This document shows, piece after piece, positions 1 to 5,910 of a stretch of 12,965 bases of DNA. The stretch is taken from the NCBI GenBank assembly GCA_937927665.1, contig CALBRY010000138.1:1-12965 (forward strand), in the 5' to 3' direction. Both the position numbers and the translations under genes were made by a program. The notes below the pieces were generated by a model that was given only the letters and a program-made list of their open reading frames with translations, was not told where the DNA came from and did no database searches. Position 1 is the first letter of the stretch. Every line of letters begins with the position of its first letter. The DNA is from an uncultured Chloroflexota bacterium. GTDB taxonomy: Bacteria; Chloroflexota; Anaerolineae; Aggregatilineales; Phototrophicaceae.

Positions 1-808
1 ACTGCGAATCAACGAGCGGCAGTCCAAGATTGGGTACGCCTTGCGCATTTTGACCGTGACAAGCACTGCATTGGCGGCTGAAAACCTGCTGCCCCAAAGC
101 AACTAATTCAGGATCGTATGATGCAGAAAGATCAGGGGACTGTGTTTCCGAGACCTCTGGGGTAGCTGTGCTGCTGGAAACCGGACCAAAACTGTTGACT
201 GGCTGAGGACTCGGCACGGCACGACTGACAACTCCGATCACGATGACAACCACATAGGCGACTGCGATCAGTGCGGATATGCTTTTGCGCAAGTATCCAG
301 GTTGCGCTGGGGCTGTTTCTTCCTCTAGCACATCCTCTAGCACATCATCGTCAGCGTTTTCAGCAGGCTGGTACCACAGCATCGCCAGCGTAATAGCGGT
401 GAACGCTGTGAACGAGAGTGTTGGAATGCCGACAAATCCCAACCACTCGATCCAGCGGGTTTCGCAGGGAATTCCTGAGGTACAAATGTGAAATTCTTCT
501 GGGATAGCGCCATAGTAGAGAAGATTGTGATACAGTCCGACGATCCATCCCAGAATGCTTAGGGGCAGGATGTAGTATCGTGCCCGTTGGTCCCGGAGCA
601 GGATACCAACACCGATGATAAGCACAAGCGGGTACATCAAGATGCGTTGATACCAGCAAAGTATACAGGGAAGGAAACCTAGAACCTCACTGAAAAATAG
701 ACTGCCTGCCGTTGCAATGAGTGCTTGCGCCCAAGCAAGATAATGCAGGTTGGTCTGGGCAATCTGGCTGAAACGCGGAAGCGTTTCCTGTTGCGTTTGG
801 TCTGTCAT
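1..808 (-). CDS. DsbB/BdbC-type disulfide oxidase fused to a c-type cytochrome (3' end cut by window edge)
   Basis: A continuous minus-strand frame of 269 codons runs from ATG at 808 off the left edge with no stop. Residues 1-147 look like DsbB/BdbC, the quinone-linked membrane enzyme that reoxidises extracytoplasmic thiol oxidases. They show a CILCWYQR motif (C48, C51), a second pair C109-x5-C115, and about four membrane segments. An acidic stretch (about 150-164) leads to YLRK and a fifth hydrophobic helix (about 176-195). A Pro/Ser/Thr linker follows, then a haem-binding CSACH (C247, C250, H251) in a cytochrome c domain that is cut off. Topology fits: the DsbB end faces the cytoplasm, and the positive residues before helix 5 place the cytochrome outside. 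I traced the frame base by base and saw no stop or shift. The start overlaps the preceding ORF's stop (ATGA). The DsbB and haem calls are firm; electron flow between the halves is inference. Confidence 0.88.
   Translation of the reverse strand, partial: MTDQTQQETLPRFSQIAQTNLHYLAWAQALIATAGSLFFSEVLGFLPCILCWYQRILMYPLVLIIGVGILLRDQRARYYILPLSILGWIVGLYHNLLYYGAIPEEFHICTSGIPCETRWIEWLGFVGIPTLSFTAFTAITLAMLWYQPAENADDDVLEDVLEEETAPAQPGYLRKSISALIAVAYVVVIVIGVVSRAVPSPQPVNSFGPVSSSTATPEVSETQSPDLSASYDPELVALGQQVFSRQCSACHGQNAQGVPNLGLPLVDSQ
322..345. repeat. 12-bp tandem duplication in the DsbB-cytochrome linker
   Basis: The 12-base unit cctctagcacat occurs twice in perfect tandem (322-333, 334-345). On the minus strand it encodes a repeated D-V-L-E in the acidic cytoplasmic linker between the DsbB domain and the fifth membrane helix. 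The frame is kept, so this looks like a recent in-frame duplication that lengthens the linker. Confidence 0.8.
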
Positions 809-1167
809 AATACCGCCATACAACTTGGGTCTTGAGGAACATTGTTGTAGCACACTTCAAAATGCAGATGAGTGCCTGACGAATTTCCTGTATTGCCAGA
901 TGCGCCAATCACCTGCCCGGCAGAAACGTCTTGACCACCTCAACAACCCGGATCGCCCGGTGAAAATGAAATCTGTCCGCCGCTGGATGTGGCGCGTCCA
1001 CCACTTGTTGCGACACGCACGACCTGTGGCAACCACACGATCTGATCACTAGTCCTACCTTCGATGACCAATTGAGTGCCGAGTGGTTGTTGCGTTTGCG
1101 GGATTGCACCGAACAATTCGTTGAGCAAAATACCCCTATGTTGAAGCATCTGGAAATCTGTGTCCAT
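805..1167 (-). pseudogene. M23 (LytM) peptidase-like ORF interrupted by an in-frame TGA
   Basis: One frame runs from ATG 1167 to a TGA at 805-807, broken by another TGA at 940-942 (codon 76). After the break the residues read GQDVSAGQVIGASGNTG and then GTHLHFEV (H100, H102). This is the classic C-terminal half of an M23 metallopeptidase, a peptidoglycan-cleaving fold or a non-catalytic relative. The 75 codons before the break show no recognisable M23 sequence, and the first zinc motif (H-x3-D) is missing, so the domain core seems deleted or replaced. The other two frames on this strand carry no missing motif. The final TGA overlaps the ATG of the DsbB fusion, so this was once a coupled operon member. 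No clear Shine-Dalgarno precedes 1167. It could instead be a short intact 75-residue ORF followed by remnant sequence, or a sequencing error. Confidence 0.6.
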
Positions 1168-1176
1168 TCGTGATGA

Positions 1177-1725
1177 CTACTGTTCAGGCGCGAAATCAGC
1201 AATAACAGCAGAAATATCCATCGTTGTGCCGGAAGCGAACGACAGGTTGAGAACGATGCTTTCTCCGCGCTCCAAACTCTGTGTTAGTCCAGTGAGCATG
1301 ATGTGATAACTGACGGGTTCGATTTTGACGATCGAGTTGGCAGGGATTTCAATTCCTTCTGGTTGTGGTCGCATACGGGCGATGCCAGAGGCATCAATCT
1401 GGGTCTGATGCAGTTCCACCGTCGTCGCGATGTCTGTCGATACACTAATCAACGTGTCTGCAACGCCGCCGCGATTTTCAATCGTCATATAGGCGGCGGT
1501 CACAGCATCGTTCATTGACATACCTTCCATATCACTGCTCGATGCGGGCACATCTATCGGTCGAACCCAAGCATTCGACACAGCAATCTCGCTCTGACGG
1601 GAGGTAGACAAGGGTTGTAGCAGTCGAGGAAGCAGAATAGCCGCGAACGGCGAAAGCACGGCGATAATGGCGAAAATTAGGGTAAGCGCCTCAATAACGC
1701 GCATCCAATAGGGTTTTGATTTCAT
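1177..1725 (-). CDS. Membrane-anchored PCuAC-type copper chaperone
   Basis: The product has 182 residues. PCuAC proteins (formerly DUF461) bind copper outside the membrane and help load Cu sites such as CuA of cytochrome oxidase. An uncleaved-looking N-terminal helix (about 12-36) is followed by one PCuAC domain beginning near NAWVRP. The family copper motif is present: H106 in VELHQ, M118 in ARMRP, and H141-x-M143 in YHIML, close to the H-x10-M-x21-H-x-M consensus. A Met-rich insert (DMEGMSMN, about 65-72) may add Cu(I) affinity. I chose ATG 1725 rather than 1731 because GAGG lies 8 bases before it, while the earlier ATG sits almost on that site. ATG 1725 also overlaps the upstream methyltransferase stop as ATGA. 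Placement in an operon with a cytochrome and a metal pump suits a copper-delivery role. Confidence 0.88.
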   Translation of the reverse strand: MKSKPYWMRVIEALTLIFAIIAVLSPFAAILLPRLLQPLSTSRQSEIAVSNAWVRPIDVPASSSDMEGMSMNDAVTAAYMTIENRGGVADTLISVSTDIATTVELHQTQIDASGIARMRPQPEGIEIPANSIVKIEPVSYHIMLTGLTQSLERGESIVLNLSFASGTTMDISAVIADFAPEQ

Positions 1726-2348
1726 GGGCATTTCCTCAAAAGAGCAACTCTAAAACCTAACTGAGCAAAACGGGCGGCGCGCTCTTCGTGTTCAATGCAA
1801 AGCGATGCTTGCGCACTAATCGGTTTGAGCTGCCGATTGAGGTTGGTCGCGGCGATTCGAGCAAGAAAGTTTGCGAGATTGCGTACAAACGATGGCTGTT
1901 GGTTGTCATCCAGAAATTTGTCGAAAACCACGATCCGTCCGTTCGGTTTCAATACCCGTGCCGCTTCGCGCATACAGGCGTTGGGATCAGGAATCACAGC
2001 GATGATCAAATTCAGGACAACGGCATCAAATTGTTCAGAGGGGAAAGTGAGCGATTGCCCATCCATCACCAGTGCAGTGACCGTTTGATCGAGTGCAACG
2101 GCTTTACAGCGAATTTGCTCGACCATCGCCGGAGTGATGTCTATCGCTGTGACTTCAACGCCTTCGGGCATATAGCGCAAGTCTTCGCCTGTGCCCGCGC
2201 CAACGATCAGCACATGCTCACCCGATTGCAGTGCCAAAAGATCGATAGCACATCGGCGCGAAGCGTCGAAAGTACGGATCACGCGGTCATAGAATGGCGT
2301 GTAGAGTGTGTACCGGACGCGATTCCAAAAGTTCGTGTTGATGATCAT
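1722..2348 (-). CDS. Class I SAM-dependent methyltransferase
   Basis: The product has 208 residues and a Rossmann-fold methyltransferase pattern. Motif I is VLIVGAGTG (46-54). The acidic ribose-binding residue lies in VTAIDITPAM (D70). A motif II/III region has DAVVLNL and then RVLKPNGRIVVFDK. The layout resembles UbiE/phospholipid-type small-molecule methyltransferases, but the substrate cannot be read from the sequence. A longer frame reaches 2465, but that extension overlaps the upstream SRPBCC gene. The ATG at 2348 sits 7 bases past that gene's stop, with GGAAAG upstream, so it is preferred. Its stop overlaps the PCuAC start. Such enzymes occur in several metal-resistance operons, but a metal-related role here is only inferred from position. 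Confidence 0.85.
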   Translation of the reverse strand: MIINTNFWNRVRYTLYTPFYDRVIRTFDASRRCAIDLLALQSGEHVLIVGAGTGEDLRYMPEGVEVTAIDITPAMVEQIRCKAVALDQTVTALVMDGQSLTFPSEQFDAVVLNLIIAVIPDPNACMREAARVLKPNGRIVVFDKFLDDNQQPSFVRNLANFLARIAATNLNRQLKPISAQASLCIEHEERAARFAQLGFRVALLRKCP

Positions 2349-2355
2349 CGCGACT

Positions 2356-2820
2356 TCACTTTCCCAATGCGCCAAACAACTGAAGCAGGCGACGATGCCG
2401 ATGCCGAAAGACGTAGCGCACCGTTGGCAGCAAGATATAGCCAAACAGCGGTATACGCGGCTCAAATTGGAGCGAGTCTATCAACGTGCAGCCCGCATCG
2501 GTGGAAACAATGGTGCGGTCATGTCGCCATGCACGGTGAACAAGAGACTTGGAATTTTCACGGAAGCCCCCTTCCCACACCTGATCGAATTGAAGCTGAT
2601 GACGGTCGAATGGGAATATGCCAAATAGCAGCAGCCAACTTGCGAACAACGGCTGTTGCAAAGGCACCTGTGTAAAGGGCAACCGTTCTTTGCCGTTGGG
2701 TGCGGTCATCTTCAGTAACGGCATCAGTTCGGTGTTGACTCCCGCCAACGTATTGACCCTGTGCCATACTTCCATTGGTGCTTCTGCCAGTTTCGATGTG
2801 ACACTCAACGTAAAAATCAC
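2356..2820 (-). CDS. SRPBCC-fold (START/Bet v 1-like) ligand-binding protein
   Basis: The product has 154 residues with a GTG start 9 bases after the ATPase stop. It matches my recollection of small SRPBCC proteins, soluble cup-shaped folds that bind hydrophobic ligands. Family-like features are an opening beta strand, then APMEVWHRVNT and VNTELMPLLKMT, then ASWLLLFGIFPFD, a strand pair with SLVHRAWRHDRTI, a DxGC turn, FEPRIPL, and a basic C-terminal helix containing FRHRHRRL. No catalytic residues are evident and no ligand can be named. The Shine-Dalgarno is weak, so translation may be coupled to the ATPase. It overlaps the upstream extension of the methyltransferase frame but not that gene's preferred start. 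Confidence 0.75.
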   Translation of the reverse strand: MIFTLSVTSKLAEAPMEVWHRVNTLAGVNTELMPLLKMTAPNGKERLPFTQVPLQQPLFASWLLLFGIFPFDRHQLQFDQVWEGGFRENSKSLVHRAWRHDRTIVSTDAGCTLIDSLQFEPRIPLFGYILLPTVRYVFRHRHRRLLQLFGALGK

Positions 2821-2829
2821 GATGTACCG

Positions 2830-5292
2830 TTAGCTTTCCATCTGTTGCTTGTAAGCGAGCAGGCGCAGCGCATTCCCAACGACAACCAGCGTGCTACCTT
2901 CATGTAAGACAACAGCGAAACTAAGCTGCACAATACCTAGCACCGAGGTCACGATCAGTAGCGCGATCACGCCAAACGAGATGTATAGATTCTGCTGAAT
3001 GATCTGACGGCTGGCGCGGCTCAAGCCCACTGCGAACGGCAGTTTGCCCAAGTCATCGCCCATCAGCGCGACATCGGCAGTTTCCAGCGCGACCGCCGTT
3101 CCCGCGCCGCCCATCGCGATGCCGACGGTGGCGGTTGCCAGCGCTGGTGCGTCGTTCACACCGTCGCCGATCATCGCAATCGCGTTGTACTTGCCTTCCA
3201 ACTCCTTGACGATTCTGAGCTTGTCCTCCGGCAGAAGTTCCGCCTGCACTTCAGTCAAGCCGACCTGCGCGGCGATATTGTGCGCCACATCGTCGTTATC
3301 GCCCGTCAGCATAACGAGGTGTTCGATGCCCAAATCACGGAGGTTGCTCATGATCTGCGGCACGTTCGGGCGTGCTGTATCTGCTAAGCCGAGAATGCCG
3401 AGAAATTGACTGCCTTTGCTCACCACCATCGTCGAGCGTCCGGTTTTCTCTAATTCATCCACCTGACGGATCAAGGCATCGTCTGGCGTAAGACCCTGCG
3501 CGTCCGCAAAGAGTTTCAAAGAGCCGATCCGTATGGGTTCACCATCGACGGCACTCACCACCCCTTTTCCGGGAACATTTTCCAGTCCCGCCGCCTGAGG
3601 CAGAGTGAGTTTCTTCTCCAAAGCAGCCCGCACGACTGCTTGTGCCAGCGGGTGGTTGGACTGCTGTTCAACCGCGCCTGCGACCCGCAGCAGATCGTCG
3701 GCGGAAGCGCCGTTCAGTGGGATAACATCCGTCACACCGAAAATCCCACTGGTGATCGTTCCTGTTTTGTCGAAGGCAATCGCTTTCAACTGACCAAGAT
3801 TTTCCAAGTGGACGCCCCCCTTAATCAATACACCGTTGCGCGCTGCCTGCGCGATGCCTGCTAGCACCGCCGCTGGCGTGCCAAGCGCAAGCGCGCACGG
3901 CGATGCCGCGACGAGGAGCAGCATCCCACGATAAAAGCTCTGTTCGAGAGTCAGCCAGTTGAAAAGCGTCGGCACAATGATGATGAGGGCGGTGGCGACG
4001 AAAACGGCAGGGACTAAACGACTGGTGAACCGATCCGCAAACTGCTGCGTCGGGCTTTTCTGGCTTTGCGCCTCTGCAACGAGGGTCATGACGCGAGTCA
4101 AGGTATTGTCTGCTGCTACCCGCGTGACGCGAATATCGAGCGCATTGTCTTGATTGACTGTGCCAGCGAAGACCTCGTCGCCCTGCGTTTTATTCACGGG
4201 GACGCTTTCACCCGTGATCGGACTCTGGTCAACAGCGCTGCTGCCCGACACGACCTCCCCATCGACTGCAATACGGTCGCCGGGACGTGTAATCACGACA
4301 TCTCCAACCTGAAGCTGCTCGACGGGCGTTTCTACAATCTGGTCGCCGCGTTTGAGCTGCGCAGTTTTTGGCATCAGTGCGCCCAACGCACCAATCGCGT
4401 TCCGGGCGCGGTCGAGTGCATAATGTTCGCCAGCATGTCCAATCGAAAACAGCAGCAGTAGGAATGCACCCTCGCTCAATTCACCGAGCAGCGCTGCCCC
4501 ACCCGCTGCGGCAAGCATCAGGATATCCGTGTCGAGCTTGCCTTTGAACAGTGCCGGGATCGCGTGCGTGGCGACATCGTATCCACCCGCGATATAAGCC
4601 AGCACGTAAAAGATCGCCGCGGTTGCTTCCGAGAAGCCGAGCAAGCGCTCACCCAGCCACCCCAAGAGAAAGAAGATCGCTGCGAGACCGACCAAAATCA
4701 GTGTCCAGCGTTCCTGCACCGCGTGGGGCAGGAAACGAGGCGCACTGCCGTGATCATGATCATGTCCGTCGGCATCCGCTTTATCATGGGCTGCGGGCGT
4801 TGTGGCAGGAGAGGCGGGAGTACTGGAGGCAGCAGCGGGCGCGGGGATTATTCTCGCACCCATCTGCCGAATGGCACGGTCAATCGTGTCGCGTTGGATC
4901 GCCGTCGTATCATAGGCAACAAAGATCAAGCCAGCGGCATAGTTCACGCTGGCATGGATCATGCCGTGCAATTCGCGCAGCACCCGTTCAAGACTCACTC
5001 CCCCGTCGGCGGTATTGAGACCTGCAAATACAATCTGTTCATGACGATATTTGGACGTTATGTCAGCGCTTGCTTCTTGCGCCAATCGTTGGACAACCGC
5101 TAGGGAGGCGAGATTCGGATCGAAATGCACACATAGTTTCGCCTGTCCATTTTCCTGAACGATATGTGCCTGTTCGATGCCCTTTTGTTTCGCTAAATGC
5201 CCGTTTAAGAGGGCGACGCATTCGTCGGCACTCTCAATACCGGGCAGTAACAGATCAAGATTGATTTGTACTTCATGCGCCAAGCTGCACAT
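2830..5292 (-). CDS. P1B-4-type heavy-metal efflux ATPase (Co/Zn/Fe class)
   Basis: An 820-residue inner-membrane P-type ATPase that pumps divalent metal out at the cost of ATP. Visible motifs are TGES 360-363 (actuator), phosphorylation DKTGT (D508), the P1B Asn-His-Pro (546-548), TGDN at 663 and GDGVNDAP (709-716). The membrane metal site is SPC (464-466) with HEGST (797-801) in a later helix. In published P1B classes this pair marks P1B-4 pumps (CoaT, CtpD, PfeT types) for Co, Zn or Fe(II), not copper. The N-terminus has two regions resembling metal-binding (HMA) folds (about 7-60 and 85-150) that lack CxxC, then a His/Asp stretch HDKADADGHDHDHG (169-182). Start 5292 is the longest; AAGG abuts it, so TTG at codon 4 is an alternative. 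It is first in its operon, behind a likely ArsR-controlled promoter. Confidence 0.93.
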   Translation of the reverse strand: MCSLAHEVQINLDLLLPGIESADECVALLNGHLAKQKGIEQAHIVQENGQAKLCVHFDPNLASLAVVQRLAQEASADITSKYRHEQIVFAGLNTADGGVSLERVLRELHGMIHASVNYAAGLIFVAYDTTAIQRDTIDRAIRQMGARIIPAPAAASSTPASPATTPAAHDKADADGHDHDHGSAPRFLPHAVQERWTLILVGLAAIFFLLGWLGERLLGFSEATAAIFYVLAYIAGGYDVATHAIPALFKGKLDTDILMLAAAGGAALLGELSEGAFLLLLFSIGHAGEHYALDRARNAIGALGALMPKTAQLKRGDQIVETPVEQLQVGDVVITRPGDRIAVDGEVVSGSSAVDQSPITGESVPVNKTQGDEVFAGTVNQDNALDIRVTRVAADNTLTRVMTLVAEAQSQKSPTQQFADRFTSRLVPAVFVATALIIIVPTLFNWLTLEQSFYRGMLLLVAASPCALALGTPAAVLAGIAQAARNGVLIKGGVHLENLGQLKAIAFDKTGTITSGIFGVTDVIPLNGASADDLLRVAGAVEQQSNHPLAQAVVRAALEKKLTLPQAAGLENVPGKGVVSAVDGEPIRIGSLKLFADAQGLTPDDALIRQVDELEKTGRSTMVVSKGSQFLGILGLADTARPNVPQIMSNLRDLGIEHLVMLTGDNDDVAHNIAAQVGLTEVQAELLPEDKLRIVKELEGKYNAIAMIGDGVNDAPALATATVGIAMGGAGTAVALETADVALMGDDLGKLPFAVGLSRASRQIIQQNLYISFGVIALLIVTSVLGIVQLSFAVVLHEGSTLVVVGNALRLLAYKQQMES

Positions 5293-5325
5293 CCTTATTC
5301 ACGTCTCTCAATTGCGACGTTGTAT

Positions 5326-5353
5326 CAATAAATGAACACTTATTCATGTATTG
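5326..5353. promoter_or_regulatory. Inverted-repeat operator, probable ArsR/SmtB site, at the ATPase promoter
   Basis: The arms CAATA-A-ATGAA and TTCAT-G-TATTG are complementary at 10 of 11 positions around a 6-base spacer (CACTTA). The core ATGAACACTTATTCAT resembles the TGAACA-type dyads bound by SmtB/CzrA regulators. It overlaps the -10 (5350-5355) and likely start point of the ATPase promoter, so binding would block transcription. Binding by the neighbouring ArsR-like protein is inferred. Confidence 0.75.
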
Positions 5354-5377
5354 TAGCAAAAAAGACAGGGGTGACAA
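5350..5377 (-). promoter_or_regulatory. Candidate sigma-70 promoter for the ATPase operon
   Basis: Read on the minus strand there is TTGTCA (5377-5372), a 16-base spacer and TACAAT (5355-5350), each hexamer one base off consensus. The -35 lies in the loop and 3' arm of the arsR terminator, and the -10 shares CAAT with the operator. This would give a leader of roughly 50 bases before ATG 5292. Confidence 0.55.
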
Positions 5378-5382
5378 CCCCT
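5358..5382 (-). terminator. Rho-independent terminator of the ArsR-family gene
   Basis: On the minus strand AGGGGT (from 5382), loop TGTC and ACCCCT form a 6-bp hairpin, followed by GTC and a run of six T (5363-5358). The hairpin begins on the ArsR stop codon itself (TAG, 5381-5383). It separates the sensor transcript from the ATPase operon. Confidence 0.8.
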
Positions 5383-5746
5383 ATCCGTGTTCTACATGCA
5401 ATAGTCCCTGCGCGACAATTGCGCGCACGTGGTCATCGTCCAGCGCGTAGAAAACGTGCCGCCCTTCCTTGCGATAACGGACGAGATTCAACTGGCGCAA
5501 AAACCGAAGTTGATGCGAAATCGCCGATTGCGTCATCCCTAACGTCGTTTCCAGGGAATGAACACACACCTCATGATCGAGCAGCAGCGAAATAATGCGC
5601 AGCCGCGTCGGATCACTCAGCGCTTTGAACAACTCTGCTAATCGATTCGCGGTCGGGGTTTGAATCAAGTGGGCTTCGAGTTCGCTGATGATACTTGCAT
5701 CGCTGTCATCAGCATCGCACATGGTGCGTGTGTAAGGTGTAGTCAC
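5381..5746 (-). CDS. ArsR/SmtB-family metal-sensing repressor with a CzrA/SmtB-like alpha-5 site
   Basis: The product has 121 residues from a GTG at 5746. The winged helix-turn-helix shows ALSDPTRLRIISLL, recognition helix MTQSAISHQLRFL (about 71-83), a wing with KEGRHVFYAL, then a last helix carrying D104, H106, H117 and H120. That D-x-H-x10-H-x2-H pattern is the alpha-5 zinc/cobalt site of CzrA (SmtB has Glu last). One alpha-3 Cys remains (C61 in EVCVHSL), but the CVC motif of arsenic/cadmium sensors is absent. Family members repress efflux genes and release DNA when metal binds. I chose GTG because AAGGG lies 7 bases upstream; ATG at 5761 lacks such a site but would add five residues, and ATG 5722 is also possible. 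It has its own promoter and terminator. Confidence 0.9.
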   Translation of the reverse strand: MTTPYTRTMCDADDSDASIISELEAHLIQTPTANRLAELFKALSDPTRLRIISLLLDHEVCVHSLETTLGMTQSAISHQLRFLRQLNLVRYRKEGRHVFYALDDDHVRAIVAQGLLHVEHG

Positions 5747-5763
5747 CGCAATACCCTTCATAC

Positions 5764-5779
5764 ATGAGCATATATTGCT
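5764..5779. promoter_or_regulatory. Possible second ArsR operator at the arsR-family gene's own promoter
   Basis: ATGAGCATATATTGCT matches the core of the operator at 5332-5347 at 11 of 16 positions and contains AGCA-TATAT-TGCT as a short dyad. It lies just downstream of the -10 and over the likely start point, which would suit autorepression. The symmetry is weak, so this is tentative. Confidence 0.4.
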
Positions 5780-5808
5780 ATTTTAGTCGAGGAGCAGTGA
5801 CCTGTCAA
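5780..5808 (-). promoter_or_regulatory. Sigma-70 promoter of the ArsR-family gene
   Basis: The minus strand shows TTGACA (5808-5803), exactly 17 bases, then TAAAAT (5785-5780). That is a perfect -35, optimal spacing and a -10 one base off consensus. Transcription would start near 5773, giving a leader of about 27 bases before GTG 5746. Confidence 0.75.
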
Positions 5809-5837
5809 ACAACGCCCTGAGAAAATTTAGCAAAATG

Positions 5838-5866
5838 TTGACAATATTTTTAGACTAGCCTAAAAT
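5838..5866 (+). promoter_or_regulatory. Sigma-70 promoter of the multicopper oxidase operon
   Basis: TTGACA (5838-5843), a 17-base spacer and TAAAAT (5861-5866), with AT-rich sequence upstream. The hexamers and spacing match the divergent ArsR-gene promoter. The start point would be near 5873, about 38 bases before ATG 5911. The translation signal is weak (GAAAG). Confidence 0.78.
5848..5865. promoter_or_regulatory. DtxR/MntR-type operator covering the -10 of the oxidase operon
   Basis: TTTTAG-a-CTAG-c-CTAAAA is an 18-base palindrome with one mismatched pair. Its core TAGCCTAA and the left TTAG match the published DtxR-family box (TTAGGTTAGCCTAACCTAA type). It overlaps the spacer and -10 of the promoter. 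The likely binder is the short DtxR-family protein encoded last in this operon, which would make it autoregulated by metal. Binding is inferred from sequence only. Confidence 0.68.
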
Positions 5867-5910
5867 GGATACAATCCTTAGTCAAAATCTTAAATCGAAA
5901 GACACCCAAT

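Noticed and set aside
922..942. TGA at 940-942 as a selenocysteine codon
   Set aside because: Only a tiny stem (CTGCC-G-GGCAG) follows, not a convincing bacterial SECIS, and no selenocysteine machinery is seen. Decay or error is simpler.
909..1202. Alternative frame for the damaged M23 region
   Set aside because: I translated the other two minus frames here. Neither has M23 motifs, so the peptidase signal is only in the frame broken by TGA.
1788..2675. Long plus-strand open frame (295 codons)
   Set aside because: It runs antisense across the methyltransferase and SRPBCC genes, which have clear family motifs. Its protein has no recognisable domain and no start signal.
4748..4765. gatcatgatcatg repeat
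   Set aside because: It is explained by the His/Asp codons of the ATPase N-terminal metal stretch on the minus strand.
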